64,000 bases of DNA from SP5GCR1 sp965199685 (GCA_965199685.1 OZ241323.1:1302001-1366000), one strand, 5' to 3'. Shown: positions 1 to 8,573, counted from the stretch's first letter. The notes: generated by a model from the letters alone, not told the origin. Numbers and translations are program-made.

Positions 1-390
1 GTGTATAAACTCTCGCCCCTTGAATCTCAATACAACTTTGGTTTTATCTCCGTCTTGCAAAAATTTCTTCAGACTGCGCAACTTGGTCTGATAATCCATC
101 GTCTCGGTACTTGGTCTGAACTTGACCTCCTTGACTTGTATACGCTTTTGATTTTTACGCGAACGCTGTTCCTTTTTGCGTTGCTCAAACTTAAACTTTC
201 CGTAGTTAAGCAACCTGCATACAGGTGGCTTCGCATTAGGCACTAGTTCAACTAAATCTAAATTTTGTTCCGCAGCATAGCTACGCGCTTTCTTTATACC
301 TACAACTCCTATGTTGGTTCCGTCGGGTGCGATTAAACGTACTTCGGTGCAATCTATCTCACCGTTGGTTCGGTTATCCTTTTTTATCAA
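1..390 (-). CDS. infC: translation initiation factor IF-3 (partial, C-terminus off the left edge)
   Basis: IF-3 binds the 30S subunit, prevents premature 50S joining and checks start-codon pairing. Reading the minus strand from 390 gives an IF-3 N-domain with the signature RTNGEI near the start, then DLVELVPNAKPPVCRLLNYG, a basic linker rich in KKEQRSRKNQKR, and the start of the C-domain (VKEVKFRP, LRFKGREF). About 130 residues are visible and the frame stays open at the window edge. I chose a TTG start at 390-388: an in-frame TAG lies just upstream, an AGGA is correctly spaced, and IF-3 genes commonly use rare start codons for autoregulation. It lies 22 bases after thrS, the usual thrS-infC order, so it is probably co-transcribed with thrS. 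Confidence 0.93.
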   Translation of the reverse strand, partial: MIKKDNRTNGEIDCTEVRLIAPDGTNIGVVGIKKARSYAAEQNLDLVELVPNAKPPVCRLLNYGKFKFEQRKKEQRSRKNQKRIQVKEVKFRPSTETMDYQTKLRSLKKFLQDGDKTKVVLRFKGREFIH

Positions 391-412
391 ATTAAATTCC
401 TATGTTCATAAA

Positions 413-2320
413 TTACTCTCTGCATTGTACCTTAGTTTTCAATTCGCCAAGCAACTGCGCGACAGGCATCCAACCTAAGTCGGCACCGTTGAGGGTACGC
501 ACGGAAACATTCTGCATTGCAACTTCCTTGTCACCTACGATTATCATATAAGGAACCTTTTGCAAAGTCCAACTACGAATTTTATACCCTATCTTCTCAT
601 TTCTCAAGTCCTTATCGGCACGAAATCCATCGGCACGAAATTGTTCGGTTACTATCTGTGCATATTCGGCTTGCGCATCAGTGACATTCATCACCATAAT
701 CTGTACCGGTGCAAGCCATAACGGCAGTTTTCCGGCATAATTTTCCAGCAATATGCCTATAAAACGCTCAAGAGACCCTAAAATTGCCCGATGTATCATC
801 ACCGGCACCTGCTTCTCTCCGCTTTCCGAAACATAATTGGCATTGAGCTGCATCGGCATCGAGAAATCCAGTTGTATGGTGCCACATTGCCATTTTCTAT
901 CCAAGCTATCGGTCAGAGTAAACTCTATTTTAGGACCATAAAAAGCACCTTCACCTTCTTGAACTTCAAATTTCAATCCGCGCATTTCCAAGACTTCTCG
1001 CAACGCAGCCTCAGCTTTATCCCACAGCGCATCGTCTCCGACTCGTTGCGGCGGACGAGTTGAAAAGGCAACGATGATATCGTCAAAGCCGAAGTCGCGA
1101 TAGACTTTGAACGTTTTTTCTATCAGTATCTCGATTTCATCATTGAGTTGTTCCTCGCGACAAAAGATATGCGCATCGTCTTGGGTAAAACGACGGGCGC
1201 GCATCAAGCCGTGGAGGGTTCCCGAAGGTTCATTGCGGTGCACCACCCCAAACTCGGCAATACGATAAGGTAAATCGCGGTAGCTGCGCAGTGTCTGATT
1301 ATATATTTGTACATGCGCAGGACAATTCATAGGCTTGACCGCATAGTCTCGTTTTTCGGACTCGGTGCTGAAAATCATATCACCAAACTTTTGCCAGTGC
1401 CCCGACTGTTCCCATAGACTACGGTCTATCAACTGTGGGGTATTGACTTCATAATAGCGATGTTCCTTAATCGTCTGCCGCATATAATCTTCTACCAAGC
1501 GATAGAGCACCCAGCCTTTTTCATGCCAAAATGCCATCCCCGGTGCCTCCTCTTGAAAATGGAATAAATCCATTTGTTTCCCTAAATGGCGATGATCACG
1601 CTTAGCTGCTTCTTCCAGTTTTAGCAAATACGCTTTGAGCTGTTTTTTATCTGCCCATGCGGTACCGTAGATGCGCTGTAGCATTTCGTTGTTATGGTCG
1701 CCGCGCCAATAGGCACCTGCCAAATGCGTTAGTTTGAATGCTTGTAAATAGCGAGTTTCAGGCACATGCGGACCACGACACATATCTATATACTCCTGGT
1801 GATGATAGAGCGCGATAATCTCGTCATCGGGTATTTCTTCGGCAATTTGCACTTTATAGCTTTCACCGCGTTGTTTGAATACTTCGATCGCTCGTTCTCT
1901 AGAGACCACTTCCCTAAGTACCGGGTAATTTTTCTTAGCCAATTCTTTCATGCGCTGTTCTATCAAAGCTAAATCTTCTTCAGTGAACGAACGCTTATAC
2001 GCAATATCGTAATAAAAACCGTTATCTATTACCGGACCTATTGCCATTTGCGCATCGGGATAGAGTTGCTTGACCGCATGCCCTAACAGATGCGCACACG
2101 AATGTCGAATAATTTCAACACCCACCGGATCTGCGGTGGTGATGATTTTGACTTCGGCATCGCTGTCAACCTCCACGCACGCATCGACCAGCTGGTCTCC
2201 GACTTGGCCGGCAATCGTCGCTTTCAATAACCCCGGACCTATCGCTTCGGCAATCTGTGATACGCTGACCGGGCTATCAAATTCTTTCTTTGAACCGTCT
2301 ATTAAACTTATGGTTGGCAT
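413..2320 (-). CDS. thrS: threonine--tRNA ligase
   Basis: Class II aminoacyl-tRNA synthetase that charges tRNA-Thr in the cytoplasm. At 635 residues it is the usual full length. An N-terminal TGS domain (about 1-60) is followed by the editing domain with HSCAH and the later CRGPHV metal-binding pair. The catalytic core has class II motif 2 around FGVVHRNEPSG and motif 3 around HRAILGSLERF, and the C-terminal anticodon-binding domain begins near LPLWLAPVQ. The ATG at 2320 is 35 bases downstream of tRNA-Val, so the tRNA, thrS and infC probably share a transcript. Nothing in it looks damaged. Confidence 0.98.
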   Translation of the reverse strand: MPTISLIDGSKKEFDSPVSVSQIAEAIGPGLLKATIAGQVGDQLVDACVEVDSDAEVKIITTADPVGVEIIRHSCAHLLGHAVKQLYPDAQMAIGPVIDNGFYYDIAYKRSFTEEDLALIEQRMKELAKKNYPVLREVVSRERAIEVFKQRGESYKVQIAEEIPDDEIIALYHHQEYIDMCRGPHVPETRYLQAFKLTHLAGAYWRGDHNNEMLQRIYGTAWADKKQLKAYLLKLEEAAKRDHRHLGKQMDLFHFQEEAPGMAFWHEKGWVLYRLVEDYMRQTIKEHRYYEVNTPQLIDRSLWEQSGHWQKFGDMIFSTESEKRDYAVKPMNCPAHVQIYNQTLRSYRDLPYRIAEFGVVHRNEPSGTLHGLMRARRFTQDDAHIFCREEQLNDEIEILIEKTFKVYRDFGFDDIIVAFSTRPPQRVGDDALWDKAEAALREVLEMRGLKFEVQEGEGAFYGPKIEFTLTDSLDRKWQCGTIQLDFSMPMQLNANYVSESGEKQVPVMIHRAILGSLERFIGILLENYAGKLPLWLAPVQIMVMNVTDAQAEYAQIVTEQFRADGFRADKDLRNEKIGYKIRSWTLQKVPYMIIVGDKEVAMQNVSVRTLNGADLGWMPVAQLLGELKTKVQCRE

Positions 2321-2354
2321 TGTTAATATGTCTTTTGTATTTTTAATGTATCGG

Positions 2355-2428
2355 TAGGCGCGATTGGATTTGAACCAACGACCTCCACCATGTCAAGGTG
2401 GCACTCTAACCAACTGAGCTACGCGCCT
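2355..2428 (-). tRNA. tRNA-Val (GAC anticodon)
   Basis: Read on the minus strand, a complete cloverleaf is visible: acceptor stem AGGCGCG/CGCGCCT with discriminator A, D-arm GCTCAGTTGGTTAGAGT, anticodon stem CCACC/GGTGG closing the loop TTGACAT (anticodon GAC, valine), and T-arm with GGTTCAAATCC. CCA is not encoded: the bases after the discriminator are CCG, so the tail must be added enzymatically, unlike tRNA-Leu at 2994. It sits 35 bases upstream of thrS on the same strand. Confidence 0.97.
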
Positions 2429-2464
2429 ATTCTCCAAAAAATCACCGCTCAACACAACCAAGCG

Positions 2465-2492
2465 ATGATACTATAAGGCAAATTTTTAGCAA
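2465..2492 (-). promoter_or_regulatory. possible promoter for tRNA-Val-thrS-infC
   Basis: On the minus strand, TTGCTA (2492-2487) and TATCAT (2470-2465) are separated by 16 bases, about 37 bases upstream of tRNA-Val. The matches to the -35 and -10 consensus are partial, so this is only a plausible assignment. Confidence 0.4.
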
Positions 2493-2623
2493 AAGTATAA
2501 CACACGGGTAAAAATACAGCGGCAACAAAACAGCTGGTTTTGTATGAAACCCTTGTGAAAATAGGCTGATTTACTATATGTAGCAACAATAATTTACTAA
2601 ATGTTATGATATAAAATATAGGG

Positions 2624-2652
2624 TTGACATCAATATTTAACCATGCTAGCTT
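2624..2652 (+). promoter_or_regulatory. promoter of the candidate small RNA
   Basis: A perfect -35 box TTGACA (2624-2629) is followed after 17 bases by TAGCTT (2647-2652), a weak -10 box strengthened by an extended TG at 2644-2645. The predicted start, about 2659, coincides with the first base of the hairpin described next, which supports the assignment. Confidence 0.6.
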
Positions 2653-2658
2653 AATCAC

Positions 2659-2801
2659 GGTATAGCGTGTTCGTTTGCTTTTATAGAGGGGGGAGTAAAT
2701 AGGATGCGCTATACCATCCCTATATTCGGAGGCCAATATCTTGCCTCCTATTTTTCTAAGGAAGATAAAAAAACATCCGCTCAGCACGAGCGGATGTTTT
2801 G
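2659..2801 (+). ncRNA. candidate structured small RNA (three hairpins)
   Basis: I do not recognise a known family. The stretch begins where the upstream promoter predicts. Three hairpins can be drawn: GGTATAGCG (2659-2667) with CGCTATACC (2707-2715), enclosing a loop with a GGGGGGA run; GGAGGC (2728-2733) with GCCTCC (2743-2748); and a terminator-like stem AACATCCGCTC/GAGCGGATGTT (2772-2782/2788-2798) followed by TTTT. The GGA motifs in the loop and second hairpin could bind a CsrA-type regulator. A 32-codon reading frame beginning ATGCGCTAT at 2704 overlaps the structures and has a GGGGGGAG upstream, so a leader peptide or dual-function RNA is an alternative. No protein-coding gene of normal size fits here. 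Confidence 0.5.
2767..2801. terminator. bidirectional intrinsic terminator
   Basis: An 11-13 bp GC-containing stem with an AGCAC loop has TTTT on its plus-strand side and seven T on the minus-strand side (A tract 2767-2773). It would end the small RNA on the plus strand and, more strongly, any minus-strand transcript coming from the repeat to its right. Confidence 0.7.
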
Positions 2802-2855
2802 ATTGAAGGTGTGTCTGTTGAAAAAGTACCCTTGAGCCGTAAGGGAGGGCTAACA

Positions 2856-2963
2856 TGGGACTGTTGAAAAATAGAACCGCCGTTTGTTGCAGTAGCACAA
2901 ACGGCGTGACTTTGTGCAGAACCTTTGCAACCACCCTGTCAGGCTTCGCTTCACAGGAGAGGA
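2856..2963 (+). repeat. truncated MITE-like element
   Basis: It begins with the terminal motif TGGGACTGTTGAAAAA after a GGAGGGCTAACA flank. It carries the hairpin module CCGCCGTTTGTTG...CACAAACGGCG, then the degenerate middle module (CACCCTGTCAGGCTTCGCTTC), and lacks the right-hand terminal repeat. Its truncated end lies close to the promoter of tRNA-Leu. A partial extra terminal motif (CTGTTGAAAAAGTA) lies just to the left, at about 2815. Confidence 0.8.
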
Positions 2964-2976
2964 ATACAGATTAGTT

Positions 2977-2982
2977 TATAAT
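2977..2982 (+). promoter_or_regulatory. -10 box upstream of tRNA-Leu
   Basis: A perfect TATAAT lies 11 bases before the tRNA. No convincing -35 box is seen, and the upstream sequence is the end of the MITE-like element. Confidence 0.5.
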
Positions 2983-2993
2983 GTAGCGTTGCT

Positions 2994-3080
2994 GCCGAGG
3001 TGGCGAAACAGGTAGACGCGCTGGACTCAAAATCCAGTGGGGTTAAACCCGTGTGGGTTCGAGTCCCACCCTCGGTACCA
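2994..3080 (+). tRNA. tRNA-Leu (CAA anticodon)
   Basis: A class II tRNA with a long variable arm. The acceptor stem is GCCGAGG/CCTCGGT, the anticodon stem CTGGA/TCCAG closes the loop CTCAAAA (anticodon CAA, reads UUG), the variable arm is GGGGTTAAACCC-like, and the T-arm has GGTTCGAGTCC. The 3' CCA is encoded at 3078-3080. It precedes the pilus operon by 131 bases. Confidence 0.97.
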
Positions 3081-3211
3081 CTAGCCGGAAATCTTCGTCT
3101 GAAAGCCTTATTTTCTCTACCTTCTATACACTTCGTCGGTTATTTGGTGCATTTAGTCCTTTTGCACTTCGGCGCACACATTCGGCGTTTTATGCTGTAT
3201 GCAGGTGATTT

Positions 3212-4705
3212 ATGAATATCCATAGAAACAATATCGGAGTGGAAATATCTCCGTCGGTATTGCGCGTTGCGAGCGTGCTTCGACGCAAAGGCGAACTGCA
3301 TTTAACGGCAACTGGTGAAATGCGATTGCCTTATTGCGATTTTGATGATTTGTATAAACATCCTAATGAATGTGGCAATGCATTGAACGATTTGTGCGCG
3401 CAAAGCGGCATACAATCAGGATTTGCCATTACGACATTACCGGCATCGCATGCTAAATCAAAATGTATCGCACTGCCTTTGATGAGCCGGCGGGCATTGT
3501 CGCGTATGTTGTCTAGCAAACATTTTTGGCATAAGCATTTGGGAGTCGGAAACGACGGTTATGGTTATGCCCAGCTGATGACGGTACACGATAAACAACG
3601 ATATCGTTTATCAATCTATCTGATGGCAGTACCCAACACCACGCTTGCTTTCTATAGAGCCATGTTTGCTTGCACGCGATTATCGCTTAATGTGTTGACG
3701 CTTTCCTCGTTGGTATATTACGGCATACACTGTAAGCAAGCGGCTTGTCGCCTGTTGGTCATCAACGAATACGAAGCGTATCTGGCACACTTCGGAACGA
3801 ACATATTCTCACATCGGACAATATTGTCCGATGACGACCACAAAAGTCTATGCGAGTCATCCGACGGTAAAATAGCACACGACGATAAGCGAGTAGCTAA
3901 CGCGGTGCAGCATTTATCGGAGTCTTTACACGAGCGTTTGCGTAGCGAGCAAGGCGACAACCATACCCTACATCTAATCACTAGTCTAAACCAACAAACA
4001 TCTGCACAATTAGAATCATCCCTGAACAATATCGCATTAAAGCCTTTGGATATCGCCAGCAACATAAAGTCATCAGCACAAGAGAAAAATAATGGTGCCA
4101 CAATGTCTAAGATGATGTCGGCACCGATCGCATTGGCACATTGGCTAGCATCGCATCCAGCAACTTTCAGAACTCAAGCCAACTTCATCCACAATCACCA
4201 GAATATGTATTACAAAAGTACCGCTTGCTGGATACTGTCAACGATTATCTCAGCAATACTACTCTTTTACTATCAGCATATCGTAGCTTTGGATGCTACA
4301 CATCATTCTCAACTGCTACACCAAACACAATTATCGGCACGACAAGAAGAATATAAAAACAAACTCAACACCCTAAGACTACGCACTGAACGGCGACGAC
4401 AGATGCAGACACAGATGCAGTTTTTATCCGAGCAGCATCATTCGGCGATGGATCTATGGGCACGTTTGGGTGCTGCCATTCCTCAATCGATCAAAATAGA
4501 GAACATAGATTGCCGATGGCAAAGTAGCTGTTTGATAACTGCCACGGCAGATGATTACGGGCAACTTATACACTTTGTGGAACAGCTGGAGCAACTAGAT
4601 ATGATCTACGAAGTCGCTATAGAAAGCAGTCAAACGACACAGGAACATTCTGGCACAATGCAGTTCACGCTCACTTGTGAGCTTCATAACGGAATAGACG
4701 AATGA
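3212..4705 (+). CDS. mshI: MSHA-type pilus assembly protein MshI (PilM/PilN-like)
   Basis: A 497-residue inner-membrane-associated assembly protein that in MSHA pili combines the PilM and PilN roles, linking the cytoplasmic ATPase to the periplasmic alignment complex. The N-terminal 320 residues resemble the actin-like PilM/GspL fold (start NNIGVEISPSVLRVASV). One membrane segment lies at about 338-360 (WILSTIISAILLFYYQ), followed by a charged coiled-coil stretch and a PilN-like periplasmic domain. The length matches MshI of Vibrio-type operons, as do the lengths of the next two genes, and the order I-J-K-L-E supports the call. It overlaps mshJ by four bases. Sequence similarity in this family is low, so the name rests partly on position. 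Confidence 0.72.
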   Translation: MNIHRNNIGVEISPSVLRVASVLRRKGELHLTATGEMRLPYCDFDDLYKHPNECGNALNDLCAQSGIQSGFAITTLPASHAKSKCIALPLMSRRALSRMLSSKHFWHKHLGVGNDGYGYAQLMTVHDKQRYRLSIYLMAVPNTTLAFYRAMFACTRLSLNVLTLSSLVYYGIHCKQAACRLLVINEYEAYLAHFGTNIFSHRTILSDDDHKSLCESSDGKIAHDDKRVANAVQHLSESLHERLRSEQGDNHTLHLITSLNQQTSAQLESSLNNIALKPLDIASNIKSSAQEKNNGATMSKMMSAPIALAHWLASHPATFRTQANFIHNHQNMYYKSTACWILSTIISAILLFYYQHIVALDATHHSQLLHQTQLSARQEEYKNKLNTLRLRTERRRQMQTQMQFLSEQHHSAMDLWARLGAAIPQSIKIENIDCRWQSSCLITATADDYGQLIHFVEQLEQLDMIYEVAIESSQTTQEHSGTMQFTLTCELHNGIDE

Positions 4706-5364
4706 TCGCACCAACCGACAATGCGATAAACGATGATATCGGCAATAACGATTGGCTTAGTGCACTGGCATCCCGGGTGTATAGATATTTCAATCGTTCC
4801 GGCGACCGCTTGTACAACCCAAACGATTTGTATCAATCTATCATCTATGTCTCGCTGATACTGTCACTGATTGTTCCCGGTGCTTGTTTTGTGGTCTTCG
4901 TATATCCGGCAACCGTGGACTATGCAACGAGTAAGGCACAGCTCGCATCTATCCCAATACTAACGCAACAAGTCGCACAACTGGACAAGATGTACCAAAG
5001 CGCATCCGCAACCCTGACTGAACTGGAGGCGGAGCCTTTGTTGGCTTCCTTAGATGATGCGGTGCTACAACACAACGCCATAGATCTGCATCGTATGGCA
5101 CACAATCACCAGCTAAGGATTGTGGCAACGAACACCATAAACGACCACCGAATATCCTCTCAATTCACTGAACATTTTACGGCAACTCACTACTCGTGGC
5201 ATTTGCGAGGACGGTTTGCCGATTATCTTGGATTCAAAAAAGCACTTTGGGAGCTTAGTCATTTGATGCAAATGGAACGCGAGCATCTATCGACCAAGGA
5301 AGAGCTACAACTCGATATCGTCGTTGATCTCAGCATGTATCAACTCAAGGAAGGAGGCTTGTGA
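4702..5364 (+). CDS. mshJ: MSHA-type pilus assembly protein MshJ (PilO-like)
   Basis: A 220-residue bitopic membrane protein. A short cytoplasmic N-terminus is followed by one transmembrane helix at about 46-70 (YVSLILSLIVPGACFVVFVY), then a coiled-coil segment rich in Q, L and E, and a small alpha/beta periplasmic domain ending in VDLSMYQLKEGGL. PilO/MshJ proteins pair with PilN/MshI in the inner-membrane alignment complex. Its start overlaps the mshI stop (ATGA), so translation is coupled. After its stop, a repeat element separates it from mshK, which is unusual for this operon. Confidence 0.65.
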   Translation: MIAPTDNAINDDIGNNDWLSALASRVYRYFNRSGDRLYNPNDLYQSIIYVSLILSLIVPGACFVVFVYPATVDYATSKAQLASIPILTQQVAQLDKMYQSASATLTELEAEPLLASLDDAVLQHNAIDLHRMAHNHQLRIVATNTINDHRISSQFTEHFTATHYSWHLRGRFADYLGFKKALWELSHLMQMEREHLSTKEELQLDIVVDLSMYQLKEGGL

Positions 5365-5384
5365 GCGCGCCATGTATTGTACGG

Positions 5385-5530
5385 ACACGACACAACCACC
5401 CCGTCAGATAGAACCGCCGATTGAGCCAGTAGGTCAATCGGCGTGACACTGTGCAGAACCCCAACATGATTGCTAAAAGCATACATTACAAAATGTATAG
5501 ACCACCCCTCCAAAGGAGGGGAATTGTTTG
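5385..5530 (+). repeat. MITE-like repeat inserted between mshJ and mshK
   Basis: It contains the modules seen elsewhere: ACCACCCCGTCAGAT, the hairpin CCGCCGATTGAGCCAGTAGG...CAATCGGCG, the variant spacer AACATGATTG...ACATTACAAAATG, and the palindrome CCCCTCCAAAGGAGGGG. A very similar copy is at 10755-10890 and an inverted one at about 29640-29760. The clear terminal CTGTTGAAAAA motifs are missing here. The element supplies the start region of mshK. Confidence 0.85.
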
Positions 5531-5879
5531 TTTATGCCTACTCTGTTTGATTGCTCTATTTCCAAATGCTGAGAGCATAGAAACCATTGAGAGCAAGAAT
5601 CATTTTCAGACCCAAGAAAAACCTTCGCAACTAGCAAAACCGCAGCAGCAACAAGTCGATCCACTTGTCGCTCATCCAGCAACACAGTATATAGTGCATG
5701 GCGTTATCGTGACGGCAGACAACGCAGTAGCGGTTGTTTATTCGCCAAACAATACTTGGCATAGATTGCGAGTGGATGCACAGCTAGGACAAGAGCAAGC
5801 GGTCATTCAACAAATTACCACCAGAGGCATCCAAATAAAGATGCAAGACACATTGTTATGGCTACCAGTATTGCAATGA
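5493..5879 (+). CDS. mshK: MSHA-type pilus protein MshK (PilP-like), start inside a repeat
   Basis: A small exported protein in the place of MshK. The frame is open from a GTG at 5451; I prefer the ATG at 5493, which gives 128 residues beginning MYRPPLQRRG followed by a hydrophobic stretch (IVCLCLLCLIALF), that is, a plausible signal peptide. The remaining 90 or so residues hold a low-complexity Q-rich linker (KPQQQQ) and a PilP/GspC-like HR domain at the end (YIVHGVIVTADNAVAVVY...). The first ten codons are repeat-derived: CCACCCCTCCAAAGGAGGGG is translated as PPLQRRG. The native start was probably displaced by the insertion. It overlaps the secretin start by four bases (ATGA). Confidence 0.55.
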   Translation: MYRPPLQRRGIVCLCLLCLIALFPNAESIETIESKNHFQTQEKPSQLAKPQQQQVDPLVAHPATQYIVHGVIVTADNAVAVVYSPNNTWHRLRVDAQLGQEQAVIQQITTRGIQIKMQDTLLWLPVLQ

Positions 5880-7309
5880 ATGTTGTAATCAAAATCGCTT
5901 GCACATTTTGTTCGTTGGTAATTGTCGCCGCAGTGTTATCGGCTTGTGCTTATTTTGAGAAACCAGCAGTACCTTTGGATAAAACTTTGATAGATCAACA
6001 AACCTTTATCAACCAACATCAAACGATTGCTCGGCAAACAACCGCTCGGCAATCACCGCCGCTAGCATCTTATCAACAACGGCGTATCGCATTATTGTCC
6101 GAAACTTTGCCGTCGCAAGAACCCACTTCAATAAAACCCATGATGGTCAGCCTCAGGTTAGTTGATTTACCGCTACGCGTCTTTGCATCTATGTTATCCG
6201 ATTTGACCGGCTATAACATTCTAATCGCACCTGATGTGAACGGCACCGTCAATTACAATCTCAATCGTATCGATTGGCGCGATGCACTACATACCATCGC
6301 TGAATTGCATGGACTTGAGGTTGATGAATACCCGAATAAAAAACTAATACAGCTTCATAAAAACACCGGCAAGCAGAAAAATGCAAACACACGAATGGGC
6401 GAGCGATCGGCAAAGGCATACAATGTGGAACTATTCAAACTACGCTATACTGATGCAGAGAAAATCGCAACCCTACTCAAATCTCTATTGGGTGAGCAGC
6501 AAAAAAGGAATAATAATAACGATGGTGTCTCAGTGAGCGAAAGCTCAGTGGTTGCTGATAAAAGCAGTCACTCGTTGATTGTACAGGGCGACCGACAAAC
6601 CATAGAACTCGCTGCCTCGCTGATCGGCACAATAGATGTGCCGCAACGACAAGTGATGATAGAAGCGTTTATCGTAGAAGCCGGCGAAGATTTTACACGC
6701 GCGTTGGGTGCGCGTTTGGGCAGACATAGAGATGGGGTTTTCAATACCGACAACATCAACGGACCTTATCTTAACCTGCCGGTTGCCGGTGGTAGCGGCG
6801 GATTGGGTTTGACTTTCGGTAGCGCGCGCATACGTGTAGAACTAAGTGCCTTGGAAAAAGCCGGCATGAGTCGGCTAATATCAAACCCCAAGATTTTCAC
6901 GCTGGATAATCAATCGGCAATGATATTTGAAGGTAGCGAAGTGCCTTATCAAACGGTCTCCGACAGCGGCACACAAACCGAATTCAAGCAAGCGGGTCTG
7001 AAGCTCGCAGTCACCCCGAGTATCGTCAACGAACAACATCTAATGCTGGATTTGGAAATCAACAAAGATACCGTAGACACCCGGCTACAAAACCCACCTA
7101 TCACGCGCCGTGAACTGACCAGCCGTCTGTTGGTACGTAGCGGCGATGTCGTCGTCATCGGCGGCATCTACCTCAAAAGGCAGGTGCGGGCGTTTGAAGG
7201 CATGCCTTTTATTACGCATCTGCCGTTCATCGGCGATTGGTTCCGATACAAAAGACGCGAAGGCGATGTTAAGGAATTGATGGTCTTTATCGCACCACAA
7301 ATCGTATGA
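5876..7309 (+). CDS. mshL: MSHA-type outer-membrane secretin
   Basis: Secretin lipoprotein forming the outer-membrane pore for the pilus. I start it at the ATG overlapping the mshK stop rather than at 5858. The product then begins MNVVIKIACTFC and has a lipobox VLSAC with the acceptor Cys at residue 24. Then come a secretin/STN short domain (VSLRLVDLPLRVFASMLSDL), an N1 domain (VELFKLRYTDAEKIATLLKS) and the C-terminal secretin domain from QVMIEAFIVEAGEDFTRALG to the end (SRLISNPKIFTLDNQSA; LLVRSGDVVVIGG; KELMVFIAPQIV). It overlaps mshE by four bases. It resembles both PilQ and MshL; the lipobox and gene order favour MshL. Confidence 0.85.
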   Translation: MNVVIKIACTFCSLVIVAAVLSACAYFEKPAVPLDKTLIDQQTFINQHQTIARQTTARQSPPLASYQQRRIALLSETLPSQEPTSIKPMMVSLRLVDLPLRVFASMLSDLTGYNILIAPDVNGTVNYNLNRIDWRDALHTIAELHGLEVDEYPNKKLIQLHKNTGKQKNANTRMGERSAKAYNVELFKLRYTDAEKIATLLKSLLGEQQKRNNNNDGVSVSESSVVADKSSHSLIVQGDRQTIELAASLIGTIDVPQRQVMIEAFIVEAGEDFTRALGARLGRHRDGVFNTDNINGPYLNLPVAGGSGGLGLTFGSARIRVELSALEKAGMSRLISNPKIFTLDNQSAMIFEGSEVPYQTVSDSGTQTEFKQAGLKLAVTPSIVNEQHLMLDLEINKDTVDTRLQNPPITRRELTSRLLVRSGDVVVIGGIYLKRQVRAFEGMPFITHLPFIGDWFRYKRREGDVKELMVFIAPQIV

Positions 7310-8490
7310 ATAATCAATTAACTCTAGACGGATATGGCGAAGTCATTTACTTCGTTGAAGCGATGCTCCGCCAAGCTCTAAGCTACAATGCCAGCGATAT
7401 ACATCTAGAGCGATACGATGCCGGCAGCCGATTGCGCTATAGACTTGACGGCGTGCTACAAGAAGTGCAAACCGATGATTTTATGCAAGCGCAATACGCC
7501 GGTATCGTATCTAGAATCAAACTACTCGCCGGACTGGATATTGCCGAGCGCAGATTGCCTCAAGACGGACGTTTTTCTTTTGACGACAACAATGCGTCTG
7601 TTGATATTCGCGTCTCTATCGTGCCGTCGATATCCGGCGAGCGTATCGTGTTGAGGTTGCTCGATGGCGGCGGTTTCACACCGCGCTTGGATGCTCTTGG
7701 TATGAACGAACAACACTTAGGTTTGATGCAACACGCATTAAAGAGTAATCAAGGTATGCTACTGGTCACCGGACCTACTGGTAGTGGCAAGACGACAACC
7801 CTATACGCCGGCATCCACACAATCAACAAGCCCGATATCAACATTCTTACCGCGGAAGACCCGGTTGAATACAAAATCAACGGCATCAGTCAAGTAGAGG
7901 TCAAAGAAACAATCAGTTTAGGGTTTGCCGATATACTACGGTCTTTTTTACGGCAAGACCCCGAGGTTATTTTGGTCGGTGAAATGCGCGACTTTGAGAC
8001 TGCCGATATCGCAATCAAAGCCGCATTAACCGGGCATCTGGTTATGAGCACCCTGCATACCCGAAACATCACCGGCACCATCGCACGGCTTATTAACATC
8101 GGCATTCCTGCCTATTTAGTCGGTGCTGCTGTCAATCTCATCGTCTGTCAGCGTCTACTTAGAAAAATATGCTTGCATTGCAAAGCACCCTGCGATGCTA
8201 TGCCGGCAGCTTGGCAATCCAAAGTCAACGGCAAAGGAGCATCGCAGTTGTATCACGGTCGCGGATGCAAACATTGTCGTTATACTGGTTTCTCTGGTAG
8301 ACAAGCCGTTTATGAAATGCTGGTAGTGGACGACGAACTCGGACACCTCATCTCCAACTACACCGATTCGCCGGCAACTGCCGATATACGATTAAAGGAA
8401 CGATGCACCACAACCCTAGACCAAGCAGGTATGGAATTATTACAACTTGGCATTATCAGCCCTGAAGAGTACTTGCGGGTATTGGCTTAA
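7306..8490 (+). CDS. mshE: pilus assembly ATPase, MshE/GspE family, short N-terminus
   Basis: Hexameric cytoplasmic ATPase that powers pilus polymerisation. At 394 residues it is much shorter than typical MshE/PilB (about 570). It begins directly in the N2 domain (FVEAMLRQALSYNASDIHLE) and lacks the N-terminal MshEN domain that binds cyclic di-GMP in relatives. The catalytic parts are intact: Walker A GPTGSGKTTTLYAG, Asp box, Walker B-type ILVGEMRDFETADIA, His box STLHT, and the tetracysteine zinc motif (CLHC...CKHC). The mshG-like platform gene expected next is absent; a restriction-modification cassette follows after 83 bases. Confidence 0.85.
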   Translation: MNNQLTLDGYGEVIYFVEAMLRQALSYNASDIHLERYDAGSRLRYRLDGVLQEVQTDDFMQAQYAGIVSRIKLLAGLDIAERRLPQDGRFSFDDNNASVDIRVSIVPSISGERIVLRLLDGGGFTPRLDALGMNEQHLGLMQHALKSNQGMLLVTGPTGSGKTTTLYAGIHTINKPDINILTAEDPVEYKINGISQVEVKETISLGFADILRSFLRQDPEVILVGEMRDFETADIAIKAALTGHLVMSTLHTRNITGTIARLINIGIPAYLVGAAVNLIVCQRLLRKICLHCKAPCDAMPAAWQSKVNGKGASQLYHGRGCKHCRYTGFSGRQAVYEMLVVDDELGHLISNYTDSPATADIRLKERCTTTLDQAGMELLQLGIISPEEYLRVLA

Positions 8491-8573
8491 GTGAAGCTAT
8501 TGAGAATAGAAATAAACGATCTGCCTTTAGTAAGACCTGCTAAAATATCTGCCAACCAGGATAAACTTTATAA

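Noticed and set aside
2449..2934. 161-codon minus-strand frame between the tRNAs
   Set aside because: It runs through the hairpin-rich small RNA region and a MITE, has no recognisable domain, and part of its sequence is translated repeat.
3000..3215. 71-codon frame beginning inside tRNA-Leu
   Set aside because: It overlaps the tRNA and ends at the mshI start; no homology.
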